Shown: positions 23,823 to 33,470 of the stretch, piece by piece | How the letters are laid out: every line of letters starts with the position of its first letter | Position numbering within the stretch: the stretch's first letter is position 1 | Source: Sphingobacteriales bacterium 46-32 | Lineage (GTDB): Bacteria > Bacteroidota > Bacteroidia > Chitinophagales > Chitinophagaceae | NCBI GenBank assembly: GCA_001898485.1 | Contig: MKTY01000020.1 | Location: 248,001-312,000, forward strand | Direction of reading: 5' to 3' | DNA: 64,000 bases | Program-made: the position numbers and the translations under genes | Notes under the pieces: generated by a model | What the model was told of the DNA's origin: nothing | The model's database searches: none | The model's input: only the letters and a program-made list of their open reading frames with translations

Positions 23823-24962
23823 TTACCAGAAAGACGGGCGTGTTCGGGTTCCATTACGTTTAGTACAATCCACACAAACCCCGTATGAGCCAAAGTAAGC
23901 CTTGGGTACAATGGTACCCGGTGGTATATCAGCTTCGAAAGGTGAATAGCCGAGTATTTCGAAATAATAAACAACGCTGTCGGGAGTGACTGTCTGTACT
24001 TCACAAATCTGTGGAAAACGCCAGTCCGGCACCTGGCTGGCACTGATGAAGATTCGCTTCTCTTCTATAGAAGATGCGGTGACATAACCGATAACCGGTA
24101 CAGATGGGTCGGTGAGGCAGGTTATATTTCCTTTTACCTCAGAAGGCTGCGCATCAAAAATAGTTCCGATGCTTTCTGTGTTCTTACGCAGCAGATCATA
24201 AAACTCGTAGGCATCTTTATCAAGGGCATACTGGCGTACAAGTATGCTGTATCGAACACCGATCCGGTCATCCCCATTAGAGAAACTGGTGACTGGCATT
24301 TTTGAAATTACATCAGACTCCAGGCGGGTTGTTGTACCCACCAGGATATTGGTGGAGCTACGGTTACGCCAGCAGGTCGACACATCTTCGGCCGGCATTA
24401 CCCTTTCACGCACACGTCTGTTTTCGTAAATGTATTTTGAAAAAAAATAGGTGCGAATTTCCCAGGTTTCATCATATTCCCAACGGTAATATTTTGTTTT
24501 ATTGGCATCATCATGGCTATTAACCTTGATATCTACCCCTCCGGTTGCCGACCGGCTCCAGGTCACACTGTCAATAGGGGGCGTTGTCTTTGCCACTACG
24601 TAGGCCGAAAGATATTCCTTTCCATCTGTGGTTTTTACTCTCAGCCGGTATTCATTACCAATTACCAGGTTAAGGTTAGGGTGTATATATAAACCATTTC
24701 CCTGATAGGCTAATGGGACAGCGGAATTGTCTTTACCCTCAACGGTAACCATTGCACTGGCTTCACCAATGATTGAACTTGTTCTGTCTATTTGTGTGGT
24801 ACGGGTAAGGCGCACATTGGTCGCCCCCTGACCGGCATTCAGTACTCCTTCGATTACCAGGTAATTAGGAGCTTTTGTTACAACTTCAGGACGATACGGA
24901 TCCCGGCAGCCTGTGGCCAGCAGCAGCGCAAATGAAATGCTAAGGAGAAAAAATTTATACAT
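23823..24962 (-). CDS. DUF4249 outer-membrane lipoprotein, copy 2
   Basis: This 379-residue lipoprotein has signal MYKFFLLSISFALLLATGC with a lipobox cysteine at 19, then a DUF4249 domain (YLVIEGVLNAGQGATNVRL, then VEGKDNSAVPLAYQGNGLY) and a Cys-containing tail (CVDCTKRNGTRTRPSFW). DUF4249 proteins are regularly encoded after TonB receptors in Bacteroidota and are thought to be surface partners of them. It is the same length as, and clearly similar to, the gene directly upstream, showing tandem duplication. Confidence 0.85.
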   Translation of the reverse strand: MYKFFLLSISFALLLATGCRDPYRPEVVTKAPNYLVIEGVLNAGQGATNVRLTRTTQIDRTSSIIGEASAMVTVEGKDNSAVPLAYQGNGLYIHPNLNLVIGNEYRLRVKTTDGKEYLSAYVVAKTTPPIDSVTWSRSATGGVDIKVNSHDDANKTKYYRWEYDETWEIRTYFFSKYIYENRRVRERVMPAEDVSTCWRNRSSTNILVGTTTRLESDVISKMPVTSFSNGDDRIGVRYSILVRQYALDKDAYEFYDLLRKNTESIGTIFDAQPSEVKGNITCLTDPSVPVIGYVTASSIEEKRIFISASQVPDWRFPQICEVQTVTPDSVVYYFEILGYSPFEADIPPGTIVPKAYFGSYGVCVDCTKRNGTRTRPSFW

Positions 24963-25000
24963 ATTTAAACGTCTGAATAAACTGAACTAATAAAGCGACC

Positions 25001-26140
25001 TTACCAAAAGGAAGGCCGGGTTGTTGTGCCTTTACGATCCCTGCAATCCACACAATAATCATACGAGCCCATATAACTTTCCACCCGATTGGTAAGTGGA
25101 TTAATATTCGCATCAAACGGCTTATACCCACCTATTCCGAAATAATACGAAACACTGTCAAGGGTAACCAGCTTACTTTCACAGTCCTGAAAATAACGCC
25201 AGTCCGGCACGTCACCGGAAGAAACGAAAATCCGCTTCTCCTGAACCGAAGAAGCAGTCACAAAGCCCAGAACGGGCTCTTCCGGGTCGTTGATGCAGGT
25301 AATATTCCCCCTGACCTCAGAAGGCTGGGCATCAAAAATAGTTCCGATACTTTCCGTATTCTTGCGCAGCAAATCATAAAACTCATAGGCTTCTTTGGTA
25401 AGCGCATACTGACGCACCAGTATACTGTATCTAAAACTCAACCGATCATCTCCCATCGGAAACCCGGTAAGCGGATACATTGATACCTGATCAGACTCCA
25501 GCCTAGCAGTTGAGCTCAGCATTATGCGTGTGGAGCTTGTATTTTTCCAGCATACCGATACATCTTCTGCTGGTAATACACGCGTGCGTACAGACGCGTT
25601 TTCGTATACATATTTCGAGAAAAAAGTTGATCGTATTTCCCAGGTCTCATCATACTCCCACCGGTAGTACCTCGTTTTACCGGCATCATCGTGACTATTT
25701 ACATAAAAGTTTATTCCGCGATCAACAGTGCGTTGCCAGCTGATACTATCAATTGCCGGTGTGACTTTTGCTATTTCATATTCAGATAAATATTCCTTTC
25801 CGTCACTTGTACGTACCCTCAGCCGGTATTCGTTGTCGATTACCATGTTCAGATCGGGATGTACATAGACACCATTACCCTGGTAAGAAAGCGATACTGT
25901 TGAATTATCCTTTCCCTCCACTGTCACCAGCGCATTTGCTTCACCAACGATGGCGTTTGCCCGGTCTACCTTTGTTGTACGGGTAATACGTACAGCCGTA
26001 CCGCCCTGCCCGGCATTAAGTACTCCCTCTATCACCAGGAAATTGGGTGCTTCGGCAACAATATCAGGCAGATATTGCTCCCGGCAACCTGTACCTAGCA
26101 GCAAAACGAGTGAAGCAAACAGAAGAAAAGACTTATACAT
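25001..26140 (-). CDS. DUF4249 outer-membrane lipoprotein, copy 1
   Basis: 379 residues with lipoprotein signal MYKSFLLFASLVLLLGTGC (cysteine at 19) and the DUF4249 layout. Conserved blocks shared with copy 2 include KYYRWEYDETWEIR-like TRYYRWEYDETWEIR and YEFYDLLRKNTESIGTIF. The ends diverge most (CVDCRDRKGTTTRPSFW). It directly follows the TonB receptor, the stop of which is one base upstream, so translation is likely coupled. Duplicate partners may bind different ligands for one receptor; that is inference. Confidence 0.86.
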   Translation of the reverse strand: MYKSFLLFASLVLLLGTGCREQYLPDIVAEAPNFLVIEGVLNAGQGGTAVRITRTTKVDRANAIVGEANALVTVEGKDNSTVSLSYQGNGVYVHPDLNMVIDNEYRLRVRTSDGKEYLSEYEIAKVTPAIDSISWQRTVDRGINFYVNSHDDAGKTRYYRWEYDETWEIRSTFFSKYVYENASVRTRVLPAEDVSVCWKNTSSTRIMLSSTARLESDQVSMYPLTGFPMGDDRLSFRYSILVRQYALTKEAYEFYDLLRKNTESIGTIFDAQPSEVRGNITCINDPEEPVLGFVTASSVQEKRIFVSSGDVPDWRYFQDCESKLVTLDSVSYYFGIGGYKPFDANINPLTNRVESYMGSYDYCVDCRDRKGTTTRPSFW

Positions 26141-26141
26141 T

Positions 26142-28904
26142 TTAAAACCTGATATTATAGTTTATAAATGGTATTACACTCCCAAAAATTGAAAGCTTAT
26201 ATCCATTCACCAAACCGTTCTCAGACACGAAATAAACCGAATACGGATTCTTGCGCCCCAGGAGGTTATACAATCCGATTGTCCATGAACCGTGTGTACG
26301 CTGATGCACTTTGTGGTTGCCATCTATGTTCATAGAAAAATCCATCCGGAAATAATCTGGTATCCGATATGCATTCCTGTCAGAATAAAGCACACGCTGC
26401 GATCCTGCATAATAATAGCGGCCAATGGGTAATGTTATCGGACGGCCGGTGCTGTACGAACCATTTAATGATACGCTAAAGCGGTGACTTACTCTGAAGT
26501 TTCCGGTAAGCGTTACATCATGGGGCTTGTCGTAGTTGGCAGGATAGAACTTTCCGTTGTTGACGAGGATACCCAGATCCGGATCGTCTGAACGCAACAA
26601 TACACGGGAATAGGTATAGCTGATCCATCCGTTCAGTTTACCACCGGGCTTTTTAACCAAAACTTCCACGCCATAAGCCTTACCACGTGTGTTGATTACA
26701 TCGGTTTCTATGTTTTGATTAAGCAGCAGGGTGGCGCCTGGTTTATAATCAAGATAATCCTGTATCCGTTTATAGTACAGCTCAACGGACGTTTCGATAG
26801 TATTTTGTTTAAGGTTCTTATAGAATCCCAATGAAACCTGATCACCACGTTGCGGCTTGATATTGGGATCGCTTAGTTTCCAGATGTCAGTCGGCGCAAT
26901 AGCGGTTGTATTAGACAACATATGGATATACTGGCGTTGTGAGTTGTAACCAGCTTTTATTGAGAAAGAAGGCGTAAGCGAGTAGCGTATCGAGAACCTG
27001 AATTCGGGCCCGGAATAACTATTGATCGTTTTACCTTTTCCATAAGTGCGAGTTTCTGTACGGTTACCTTCCGTTACCGGCAGGCCGGGTGCATAATAAT
27101 CCACAGACTGCGGACCCAGGTACTGATAGAAGGAGAACCGCAGACCTGTATTAATCGACAATTTGTTGTTGGGATTAAACCGGTGTGTGATATAAGCGGC
27201 TGATTCCTGCGCCTGCTCCGTTTCTACTTTCTCCTTTTGTACCAGCGATCCTTTGCCATTAGGCTCATAGATTCCCGGATCCAGTTTGTACCTGAGTGTA
27301 CTGAGACCAAAATCGAAGCCATGCTGCTGGTTGAGATAATACACAAAATTGGTACGCAGATACAGCTGCTGGATGGCGAATTTCAATATAAACGCATTGG
27401 CTTCATTGGCATCACTGGTTACTTTATACTGGTAGTTATCGTAGCCCCCGATAAACTCACCTGTAAGGCGCCTGCTGAAATTACGTTTCCATTTCAGCGA
27501 AAAGTTTCGGTTTGAATACCCATAAACTGTATCACTGTTGAGCGCAAAACGGTCATTGCTGAAATAGCCTGAAAAATAAAGATTATTGGTACTGTCGATG
27601 CGGTGGCTTATACCCAGGTTTACGTCCTGAAATGCAGCCTTACTGTTCTTGTATTCATCCGGAAGGATTTTCAGCAGCCAGTTGGCATAGGTAGTACGGG
27701 CACCGAGGATGAAAGATGTTTTATCCTTATCAATTGGGCCTTCAAGGTGTATACGGCTGGTAACAGGTCCCACGCCCGCCGATCCGGTTATCTTTTTCTT
27801 GTTTCCTTCGCGGCTATTGATATCCAGTACAGAAGCCAGACGACCGCCAAATTTGGCAGGTATGCTGCTTTTATACAGTTCAATCTCATTGACTACTTCT
27901 GGATTAAATGCGGAGAAAATACCGAAGAAGTGGGAAGGGTTATAAATAGTAGATTCATTGTAAAGGATCAGGTTCTGATCGGCCGAGCCGCCACGTACGT
28001 TAAAGCCGGTACTGGCTTCACCCACTGTTTTCACCCCAGGCAGGCTGGTAATCACGCGCAGGATATCGGCCTCCCCAAATACGGAAGGTACTTTACGGAT
28101 GGTTTGGATATCCAGACGCGCCACACCCATATTCACATTGGTGACGTTAAGTGTTTTACGCGATGACACTACCACCTCTTTAAGAGTGGTAACCTGCTCA
28201 GCCAGTTCTACATCGAGCTTTCCATCGGAATAAACAGCCAGTTGCAGTTTGGTATCGCGCATGCCGAGTCCCAGGATATTGAGCGTATACTTGCCTGCAG
28301 GCACCGTGAGCGAGTAGTTGCCGTAACTGTCAGTAACTGTATAGTAGCGTGAATCAATGAAGACAGATGCATTTACAACAGGCTCTCCTGTTTTGGCATT
28401 ACGGACCGTACCGGTTACAATTGCATTGCCACGTACTGTATTCGTTTTTATTCCGATTTCATATAGCTTATTCTCAGAGGTTACAACCCGGCTTTTTTTC
28501 TGTGCCAGATCATAATCAACCAGCGAATCGGCCGTAGGTACAGGCACTGGACGACCCGGAGTGGGGAAAAAGCCGGCTGGTAATGTAGTAGCTATTCGCG
28601 CCCCCCTGGTTACAAATATGTTGTTGTCGGCATCAACAGCAAACTGAAGAAGCGTTCCTTTAAAGGCTTTTTCCAGTACTGAAGAAAGCAATTCATTGTC
28701 TGCCCGCAGATTTACCTCGAGTGAGTCGAGTTTTTTACTGTCATAAAAAAAGTGAACCGGCGCCTGGGCTTCCAGTTTTTCAAAAAATTCGGGCAATTGC
28801 ATCTTTTCAAACACTCCAGTGATGCGAATCTCCGTTTTCTGACGGGCCTGAGCCTGGGTGCCCAGCATTAATACAAACAGTAGGAAGGAAGATAAGATTC
28901 GCAT
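26142..28904 (-). CDS. TonB-dependent outer-membrane receptor with STN and carboxypeptidase-like domains
   Basis: About 920 residues from the ATG at 28904 (MRILSSFLLFVLMLGTQAQA signal). Domains in order: an STN/secretin-like signalling domain (FEKMQLPEFFEKLEAQAP), a CarboxypepD_reg-like beta sandwich (GTVRNAKTGEPVVNASVFID), a plug (GEADILRVITSLPGVKTVG, then GFNVRGGSADQNLILYNE), and a barrel ending in aromatic FINYNIRF. STN-bearing receptors usually signal to a FecR anti-sigma factor, but none is next to it. It is followed by its DUF4249 partners. The ligand is unknown. Confidence 0.92.
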   Translation of the reverse strand: MRILSSFLLFVLMLGTQAQARQKTEIRITGVFEKMQLPEFFEKLEAQAPVHFFYDSKKLDSLEVNLRADNELLSSVLEKAFKGTLLQFAVDADNNIFVTRGARIATTLPAGFFPTPGRPVPVPTADSLVDYDLAQKKSRVVTSENKLYEIGIKTNTVRGNAIVTGTVRNAKTGEPVVNASVFIDSRYYTVTDSYGNYSLTVPAGKYTLNILGLGMRDTKLQLAVYSDGKLDVELAEQVTTLKEVVVSSRKTLNVTNVNMGVARLDIQTIRKVPSVFGEADILRVITSLPGVKTVGEASTGFNVRGGSADQNLILYNESTIYNPSHFFGIFSAFNPEVVNEIELYKSSIPAKFGGRLASVLDINSREGNKKKITGSAGVGPVTSRIHLEGPIDKDKTSFILGARTTYANWLLKILPDEYKNSKAAFQDVNLGISHRIDSTNNLYFSGYFSNDRFALNSDTVYGYSNRNFSLKWKRNFSRRLTGEFIGGYDNYQYKVTSDANEANAFILKFAIQQLYLRTNFVYYLNQQHGFDFGLSTLRYKLDPGIYEPNGKGSLVQKEKVETEQAQESAAYITHRFNPNNKLSINTGLRFSFYQYLGPQSVDYYAPGLPVTEGNRTETRTYGKGKTINSYSGPEFRFSIRYSLTPSFSIKAGYNSQRQYIHMLSNTTAIAPTDIWKLSDPNIKPQRGDQVSLGFYKNLKQNTIETSVELYYKRIQDYLDYKPGATLLLNQNIETDVINTRGKAYGVEVLVKKPGGKLNGWISYTYSRVLLRSDDPDLGILVNNGKFYPANYDKPHDVTLTGNFRVSHRFSVSLNGSYSTGRPITLPIGRYYYAGSQRVLYSDRNAYRIPDYFRMDFSMNIDGNHKVHQRTHGSWTIGLYNLLGRKNPYSVYFVSENGLVNGYKLSIFGSVIPFINYNIRF

Positions 28905-28905
28905 G

Positions 28906-29625
28906 CTAGTGATTAGATTGGTTGAAAGTGTGGGCAATGATTTTAAGCGCTTCGGATGGGTTCTTTTTAAACCTGACTCCGGCAGATTTAAGTGCCTGCT
29001 GTATTTCCTGGCGTTTATCGCGGGTAATTCCTGAAAGTTGTTTTTGACTGTTCACTGAGATTACCTCTCCTTTCCAGACTGCATAGTAACGCGATTTATT
29101 CATAAACTCTTTTTCTACATGCTGGTCAACTATCCGTTCTTCCAGCAAACAGAAACGATAGGCATATATGGTGAGTGGTCCCTCTTCCAGTACTTCATAA
29201 TATCCCGTACGGGGCATACCAGTCTGCCCAGCAGATAAGCGGACAAATTTCAGGTCATTGAATTGAAATGCCTGAACGCGGTCTCCATATAATACCAGAG
29301 GAATTCCGCTTGGATGACGAATCAAAAGTTCATCCCTGTATATGTCATACAACTGCGGGATTTGATGATACCAAACACCTTCATAACAAACAGACCCTAA
29401 AGTCCAGTCTTTTACACCATAGAATGCGCTGCCCTTGATGGCCGCATAGCCACTGGAAAACTGACGTCCATTATAAATAGGTAAAAGTTCTCCCCGGTTT
29501 GAGAGGTAACGGGAAATAACACTGTCTTCGGCTGGATTGGCAGGCCCATTGTTTATAGCAACAGACTGTGCAGCAGCAGTAAAGGATAGGGCCAGCATGA
29601 CGCATAACCCCTGCAATTTTCTCAT
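28906..29625 (-). CDS. Secreted protein of unknown function before the TonB receptor
   Basis: The start at 29625 (MRKLQGLCVMLALSFTAAAQ) gives a standard signal peptide; MLYM at 29634 is possible, and the longer frame is unlikely. The mature part of about 220 residues contains GSAFYGVKDWTLGSVCYEG and a basic, helical C-terminus (ITRDKRQEIQQALKSAG). No named family is recognised. It ends one base before the receptor start, so it is the first gene of the receptor operon and may be a periplasmic accessory. Confidence 0.7.
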   Translation of the reverse strand: MRKLQGLCVMLALSFTAAAQSVAINNGPANPAEDSVISRYLSNRGELLPIYNGRQFSSGYAAIKGSAFYGVKDWTLGSVCYEGVWYHQIPQLYDIYRDELLIRHPSGIPLVLYGDRVQAFQFNDLKFVRLSAGQTGMPRTGYYEVLEEGPLTIYAYRFCLLEERIVDQHVEKEFMNKSRYYAVWKGEVISVNSQKQLSGITRDKRQEIQQALKSAGVRFKKNPSEALKIIAHTFNQSNH

Positions 29626-29815
29626 GTAAAGCATTTTATTAATACGAACCCGATGGTGACAACGAAAAACTCCAGACCGTTGCAATGGTTTAAACAACAA
29701 CGGTTTCAGGAAACGATCGTTAGCCATTCCGTCCAGAGCCTGGCAGGTGTCCGAAAATACGGGCTTTCTGTTTTATAACAATCGCTTCTGTCTATATTTC
29801 CTGACCGCTCAGCAA

Positions 29816-32470
29816 TTAATCTGTGCCAGTCGTCAACTTTGCAGAAGAATCACCTACGCCTTCGCCATATTCACTGATTAGTTCAGCCACAAGTGCCGTC
29901 CAGCCTGTCTGGTGGCTTGCACCCAACCCACGGCCTGAATTGCCATGAAAGTATTCATAAAATGAAACCAGCTGCTCATTGCCCGGTTGTTGATAAAACC
30001 AACTGTAATCTCCATACAATTTTCTTTTTCCCTCTATATCCTGTTCAAAAAGGCTGATAATCCTTCTGGTAAGGCCCTGAGACACCTGGGTAAGGTTCAT
30101 CATAACACCGGATCCCGAAGGGTATTCTACCTTCAGACTATCACCATAGAACTCGCCATATTTTCGTAACGATTGGATAATCAGAAAATTAATAGGCATC
30201 CAAACGGGGCCACGCCAGTTGCTGTTGCCCCCAAACATATCTGAAGTAGAATCACCGGGGTCATATCGTATACTGTACATATTGCCCTGTACTACAACGG
30301 AGTAAGGGTGCTGATCGTGATATTTAGACAATGCCCGTATGCCTCCGGTAGAAAGGAAGCCTTCTTCATCCAGTAAACGCTGCAGCATTTTAACCAGCTT
30401 TTCTCTGGGCACCAGCGACAACAGCAATTCCCCATCATCACTACGCTCTTCATTTGGCCAGAACTTGTTGTTCTTTTTCCGGTAATTCTCAAACCAGGTA
30501 ATACGCTTATGGAAATCGGTGAGGCGATCCAGGACTTTCTGACTGATGCTGGAAACAGCATATAGAGGCGTTATACCTACTACAGACTGAATACGAAGCG
30601 GTACAGGGTCAGCTCCGGTAATACAAAGCACATCATAGAAGAAATTATCCTCTTCATTCCAAAGACCATGTTCATTGAGCGATTCAGCTATCAATACAAA
30701 GTGTTCAAAAAACTTTGTTGCGGTGTCTTCAAAAGACTGATCGTGCATGGCAATCTCCAGCGCCATTTCCATCATATCCAGCGCATACGTCCCCATCCAG
30801 CTGGTACCATCTGCCTGCTCCAGTTGTATTTCGCCGGGAAAATGAAAGCTGCGGTTAAATACCCCAATATTATCCAGGCCAAGAAACCCGCCTTCGAAAA
30901 TGTTGTTGCCATTCACATCTTTGCGGTTGATCCACCAGGTAAAATTGATCAGCAGTTTATGGAAAACCTTTTTCAGAAAAGCTACATCCCCAGCACCTTT
31001 CTGTCTCTTTTCAATATTATAAACCTGCATGGCAGCCCAGGCCTGTACGGGAGGATTGACGTCACTGAAATTCCATTCATAGGAGGGTAGTTGCCCATCG
31101 GGCTTCATATACCATTCGCGCATCACGAGCAATAACTGGTGTTTGGCAAACGTGGGATCCACCACAGCCATTGATATACACTGAAAAGCCAGGTCCCAGG
31201 CCGCATACCAGGGATACTCCCATTTATCAGGCTTCATAATGATGTCCTGATTTTTGAGATGTTTCCAGTCACTGTTTCGCCCATGCTGCTTCGAAGCGCT
31301 AATGGGCGTAATACCATCGCTGTTACTCAGCCATTCCTCTACATCAAAATGGTAGTATTGTTTGCTCCACAATACACCTGCCAGCGCCTGCCGCTGAATC
31401 TGGGCCATATCGCGGCTCATTCCCTTCGGAAGAATAGCTGCATAAAAATCATCCGCCTCCTGTTTGCGCACTGCAAACACATCCTTAAACCCATTGGCAA
31501 AAGGGTTATCAACCCATTTATTGTTGAGGCGGCAATAAAATGTGCGCGTAGCTCCGCCAGCCAGCTTCATCTTATAGGATGGTGAAAACTTGGTGCCTGT
31601 CTTTCGTTTGGTCAGCTCTGCCACATTTTTACCCTGTATCACTGCACCATGAAAAGCATCTTTGGTAAAGATGCTGGTATTGGGCGTGCCCGTAACTATT
31701 TCTGTATTGGTCTCATTCTCCGTAAAGAAGATTTTATCGGCAGGTTGAAAATAAAAGTAATATTCTCCGAGTCGTTCATGTATCGCCTTTACCGTTGTTT
31801 TGTTGACATAGGAAATAGATGGCTTCTCCTTAAAGCTGCCCTGGTCCCAGCGATTATAAAACCAGAGTGTGGGCAACAAAGTAAGTTCTGCCGGCTTATT
31901 ATACCGGTTGGTAATGTCTATTTTAATAAAAATATCCTGCGATCCCTGCTTGGCATAGGTAACCAGTACATCAAAATACTGGTTGTTGTTAAAAACACCT
32001 GTATCCAGTATCTCATATTCCGGATCTTCTTTGCTCAGACCGGCATTTTTCACCCTCAGCTCATCGTATGGGAATGCCTGCTGCGGATACTTATACAGGT
32101 ATTCCATGTAATAATGTGTAGGCAGATTATCGAGGTAATAATATAATTCCTTCACATCCTCGCCATGATTACCCTGCGGGTTACCCAGGCCAAAAAGCCG
32201 TTCTTTCAGAATCGGATCCTGTCCATTCCATAAAGCGATACAAAAACAGAGATTTCCAAAATAATCGGATATACCCGCCAGACCGTCTTCGCCCCACAGG
32301 TACGACCTGCAATGAGCATGTTCAAAGGGGAAATAATGCCAGGCATCTCCATTTGTACTGTAATCTTCACGTACAGTTCCCCATTGCCGCTCACTCAGAT
32401 AGGGCCCCCATTGAGCCAGTGGTATTTCTTTAGTGGCATTAACAGCCAGTCGTTGATGTTCTGCAGTCAT
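29816..32470 (-). CDS. GH63/MGH1-like glucosidase
   Basis: This 884-residue protein without a signal peptide belongs to the mannosylglycerate hydrolase/glucosidase-I-like (alpha/alpha)6 barrel group. Signatures are WGPYLSERQWGTVREDYS at the N-terminus, PDKWEYPWYAAWDLAFQCI (containing a likely catalytic Asp), WEFSDVNPPVQAW-like WNFSDVNPPVQAWA, and GGNSNWRGPVWMPINFLII near the C-terminus. It should hydrolyse alpha-glucosidic or related bonds in the cytosol. No partner genes for a specific sugar are adjacent. The family is secure, the substrate is not. Confidence 0.85.
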   Translation of the reverse strand: MTAEHQRLAVNATKEIPLAQWGPYLSERQWGTVREDYSTNGDAWHYFPFEHAHCRSYLWGEDGLAGISDYFGNLCFCIALWNGQDPILKERLFGLGNPQGNHGEDVKELYYYLDNLPTHYYMEYLYKYPQQAFPYDELRVKNAGLSKEDPEYEILDTGVFNNNQYFDVLVTYAKQGSQDIFIKIDITNRYNKPAELTLLPTLWFYNRWDQGSFKEKPSISYVNKTTVKAIHERLGEYYFYFQPADKIFFTENETNTEIVTGTPNTSIFTKDAFHGAVIQGKNVAELTKRKTGTKFSPSYKMKLAGGATRTFYCRLNNKWVDNPFANGFKDVFAVRKQEADDFYAAILPKGMSRDMAQIQRQALAGVLWSKQYYHFDVEEWLSNSDGITPISASKQHGRNSDWKHLKNQDIIMKPDKWEYPWYAAWDLAFQCISMAVVDPTFAKHQLLLVMREWYMKPDGQLPSYEWNFSDVNPPVQAWAAMQVYNIEKRQKGAGDVAFLKKVFHKLLINFTWWINRKDVNGNNIFEGGFLGLDNIGVFNRSFHFPGEIQLEQADGTSWMGTYALDMMEMALEIAMHDQSFEDTATKFFEHFVLIAESLNEHGLWNEEDNFFYDVLCITGADPVPLRIQSVVGITPLYAVSSISQKVLDRLTDFHKRITWFENYRKKNNKFWPNEERSDDGELLLSLVPREKLVKMLQRLLDEEGFLSTGGIRALSKYHDQHPYSVVVQGNMYSIRYDPGDSTSDMFGGNSNWRGPVWMPINFLIIQSLRKYGEFYGDSLKVEYPSGSGVMMNLTQVSQGLTRRIISLFEQDIEGKRKLYGDYSWFYQQPGNEQLVSFYEYFHGNSGRGLGASHQTGWTALVAELISEYGEGVGDSSAKLTTGTD

Positions 32471-32508
32471 AATAAAATATACACGCGCCTTCCAAAATGA
32501 TCAAATAG

Positions 32509-32516
32509 CAAAAATA
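32509..32516 (-). promoter_or_regulatory. -7 box of the glucosidase promoter
   Basis: TATTTTTG on the minus strand matches TAnnTTTG and lies 39 bases before the glucosidase start. No clear TTTG is seen 19 bases further upstream. Confidence 0.4.
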
Positions 32517-32628
32517 ATGTTTATGTGCCGATACACATTCCCCAGAAACACAGGAGGCCCTGCCAGTAAGTATAACCAGCGGGGCCAATCGTTAGAAAGT
32601 ATAAGATACGAAAAGTACCGTTAACAGC

Positions 32629-33465
32629 TTACTGATAACGCTGCTGAAGGCTTACCAGTATCTTTTTCTCTGCTTCTCCCAGTTGCACAGAAGAATCGGC
32701 AGGAAAAAAATGAAGTTTGAATGATTGTATGGCAGCGGATGGTTGCTTTACATTATAACCGATGATACGCAGTGCCTGCAGGGGATCGAACCCTACGGGC
32801 ACCTGCACAGCAGTAGTATCGTACCAAAGACCATAGCCTTCTGTAGCCAGGCGTTGCCAGGGGAAAGAGCGATTGGGATCAACTTTTCTACCCGGCGCCA
32901 CATCGGCATGTCCTACAAAGTTAGCTGCCGGAATACTGTAAGCTCTTTTCAATCTGCCCAGCAATTGCAGGAGACTGCTTATCTGCGCTTCAGAAAAGCC
33001 TTCGGAGCCGTTGTTGTCGAGTTCGATCCCAATACTGCTGCTATTGATATCAGTTGCATTTCCCCATTTGCTGACACCGGCATGATGAGCTCGCAACAGG
33101 TCATTGAGCATGTGAAAAACAGTACCATCGCGACAGATCACATAATGTGCACTCACCTGCGTTCGCGGAAGTGTAAATGTACGCAGGGTTTGATCGCAGC
33201 TGTTCTGTGCCGTGTGATGGATTACTACAATATTGGGGCGACGTATACTGAAGTTGGTGGTTCCTACCCAGTCTTCTGCATATGGCAGGCCTACCGAGTC
33301 GCGCAGGGGATACTTGCGCAGCAGGCGGGCCATCTGCTTTGCCTGCTTTTTATAATCCCCGTTGGTGGTAGCATACTGACTTTGTTTACATGCTGTAAAA
33401 ATTACAAATGCCAGTAACGGCATAAGCAGCGGCCACTTTGAAAAATACTGAATCGGGTATTTCAT
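32629..33465 (-). CDS. Lipoprotein N-acetylmuramoyl-L-alanine amidase (Amidase_2)
   Basis: The start at 33465 (MKYPIQYFSKWPLL) leads into a lipoprotein signal ending LAFVIFTAC. The Amidase_2 domain follows with zinc ligands in VVIHHTAQ and FVGHADVAPGRKVDP, and the family segment HYVICRDGTVFHML. It cleaves the bond between muramic acid and L-alanine in peptidoglycan fragments and is probably periplasmic or on the outer membrane. It starts just after the M61 peptidase stop (6 bases), so the two are probably co-expressed and may act in wall turnover. Confidence 0.9.
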   Translation of the reverse strand: MKYPIQYFSKWPLLMPLLAFVIFTACKQSQYATTNGDYKKQAKQMARLLRKYPLRDSVGLPYAEDWVGTTNFSIRRPNIVVIHHTAQNSCDQTLRTFTLPRTQVSAHYVICRDGTVFHMLNDLLRAHHAGVSKWGNATDINSSSIGIELDNNGSEGFSEAQISSLLQLLGRLKRAYSIPAANFVGHADVAPGRKVDPNRSFPWQRLATEGYGLWYDTTAVQVPVGFDPLQALRIIGYNVKQPSAAIQSFKLHFFPADSSVQLGEAEKKILVSLQQRYQ

Positions 33466-33470
33466 ATACA

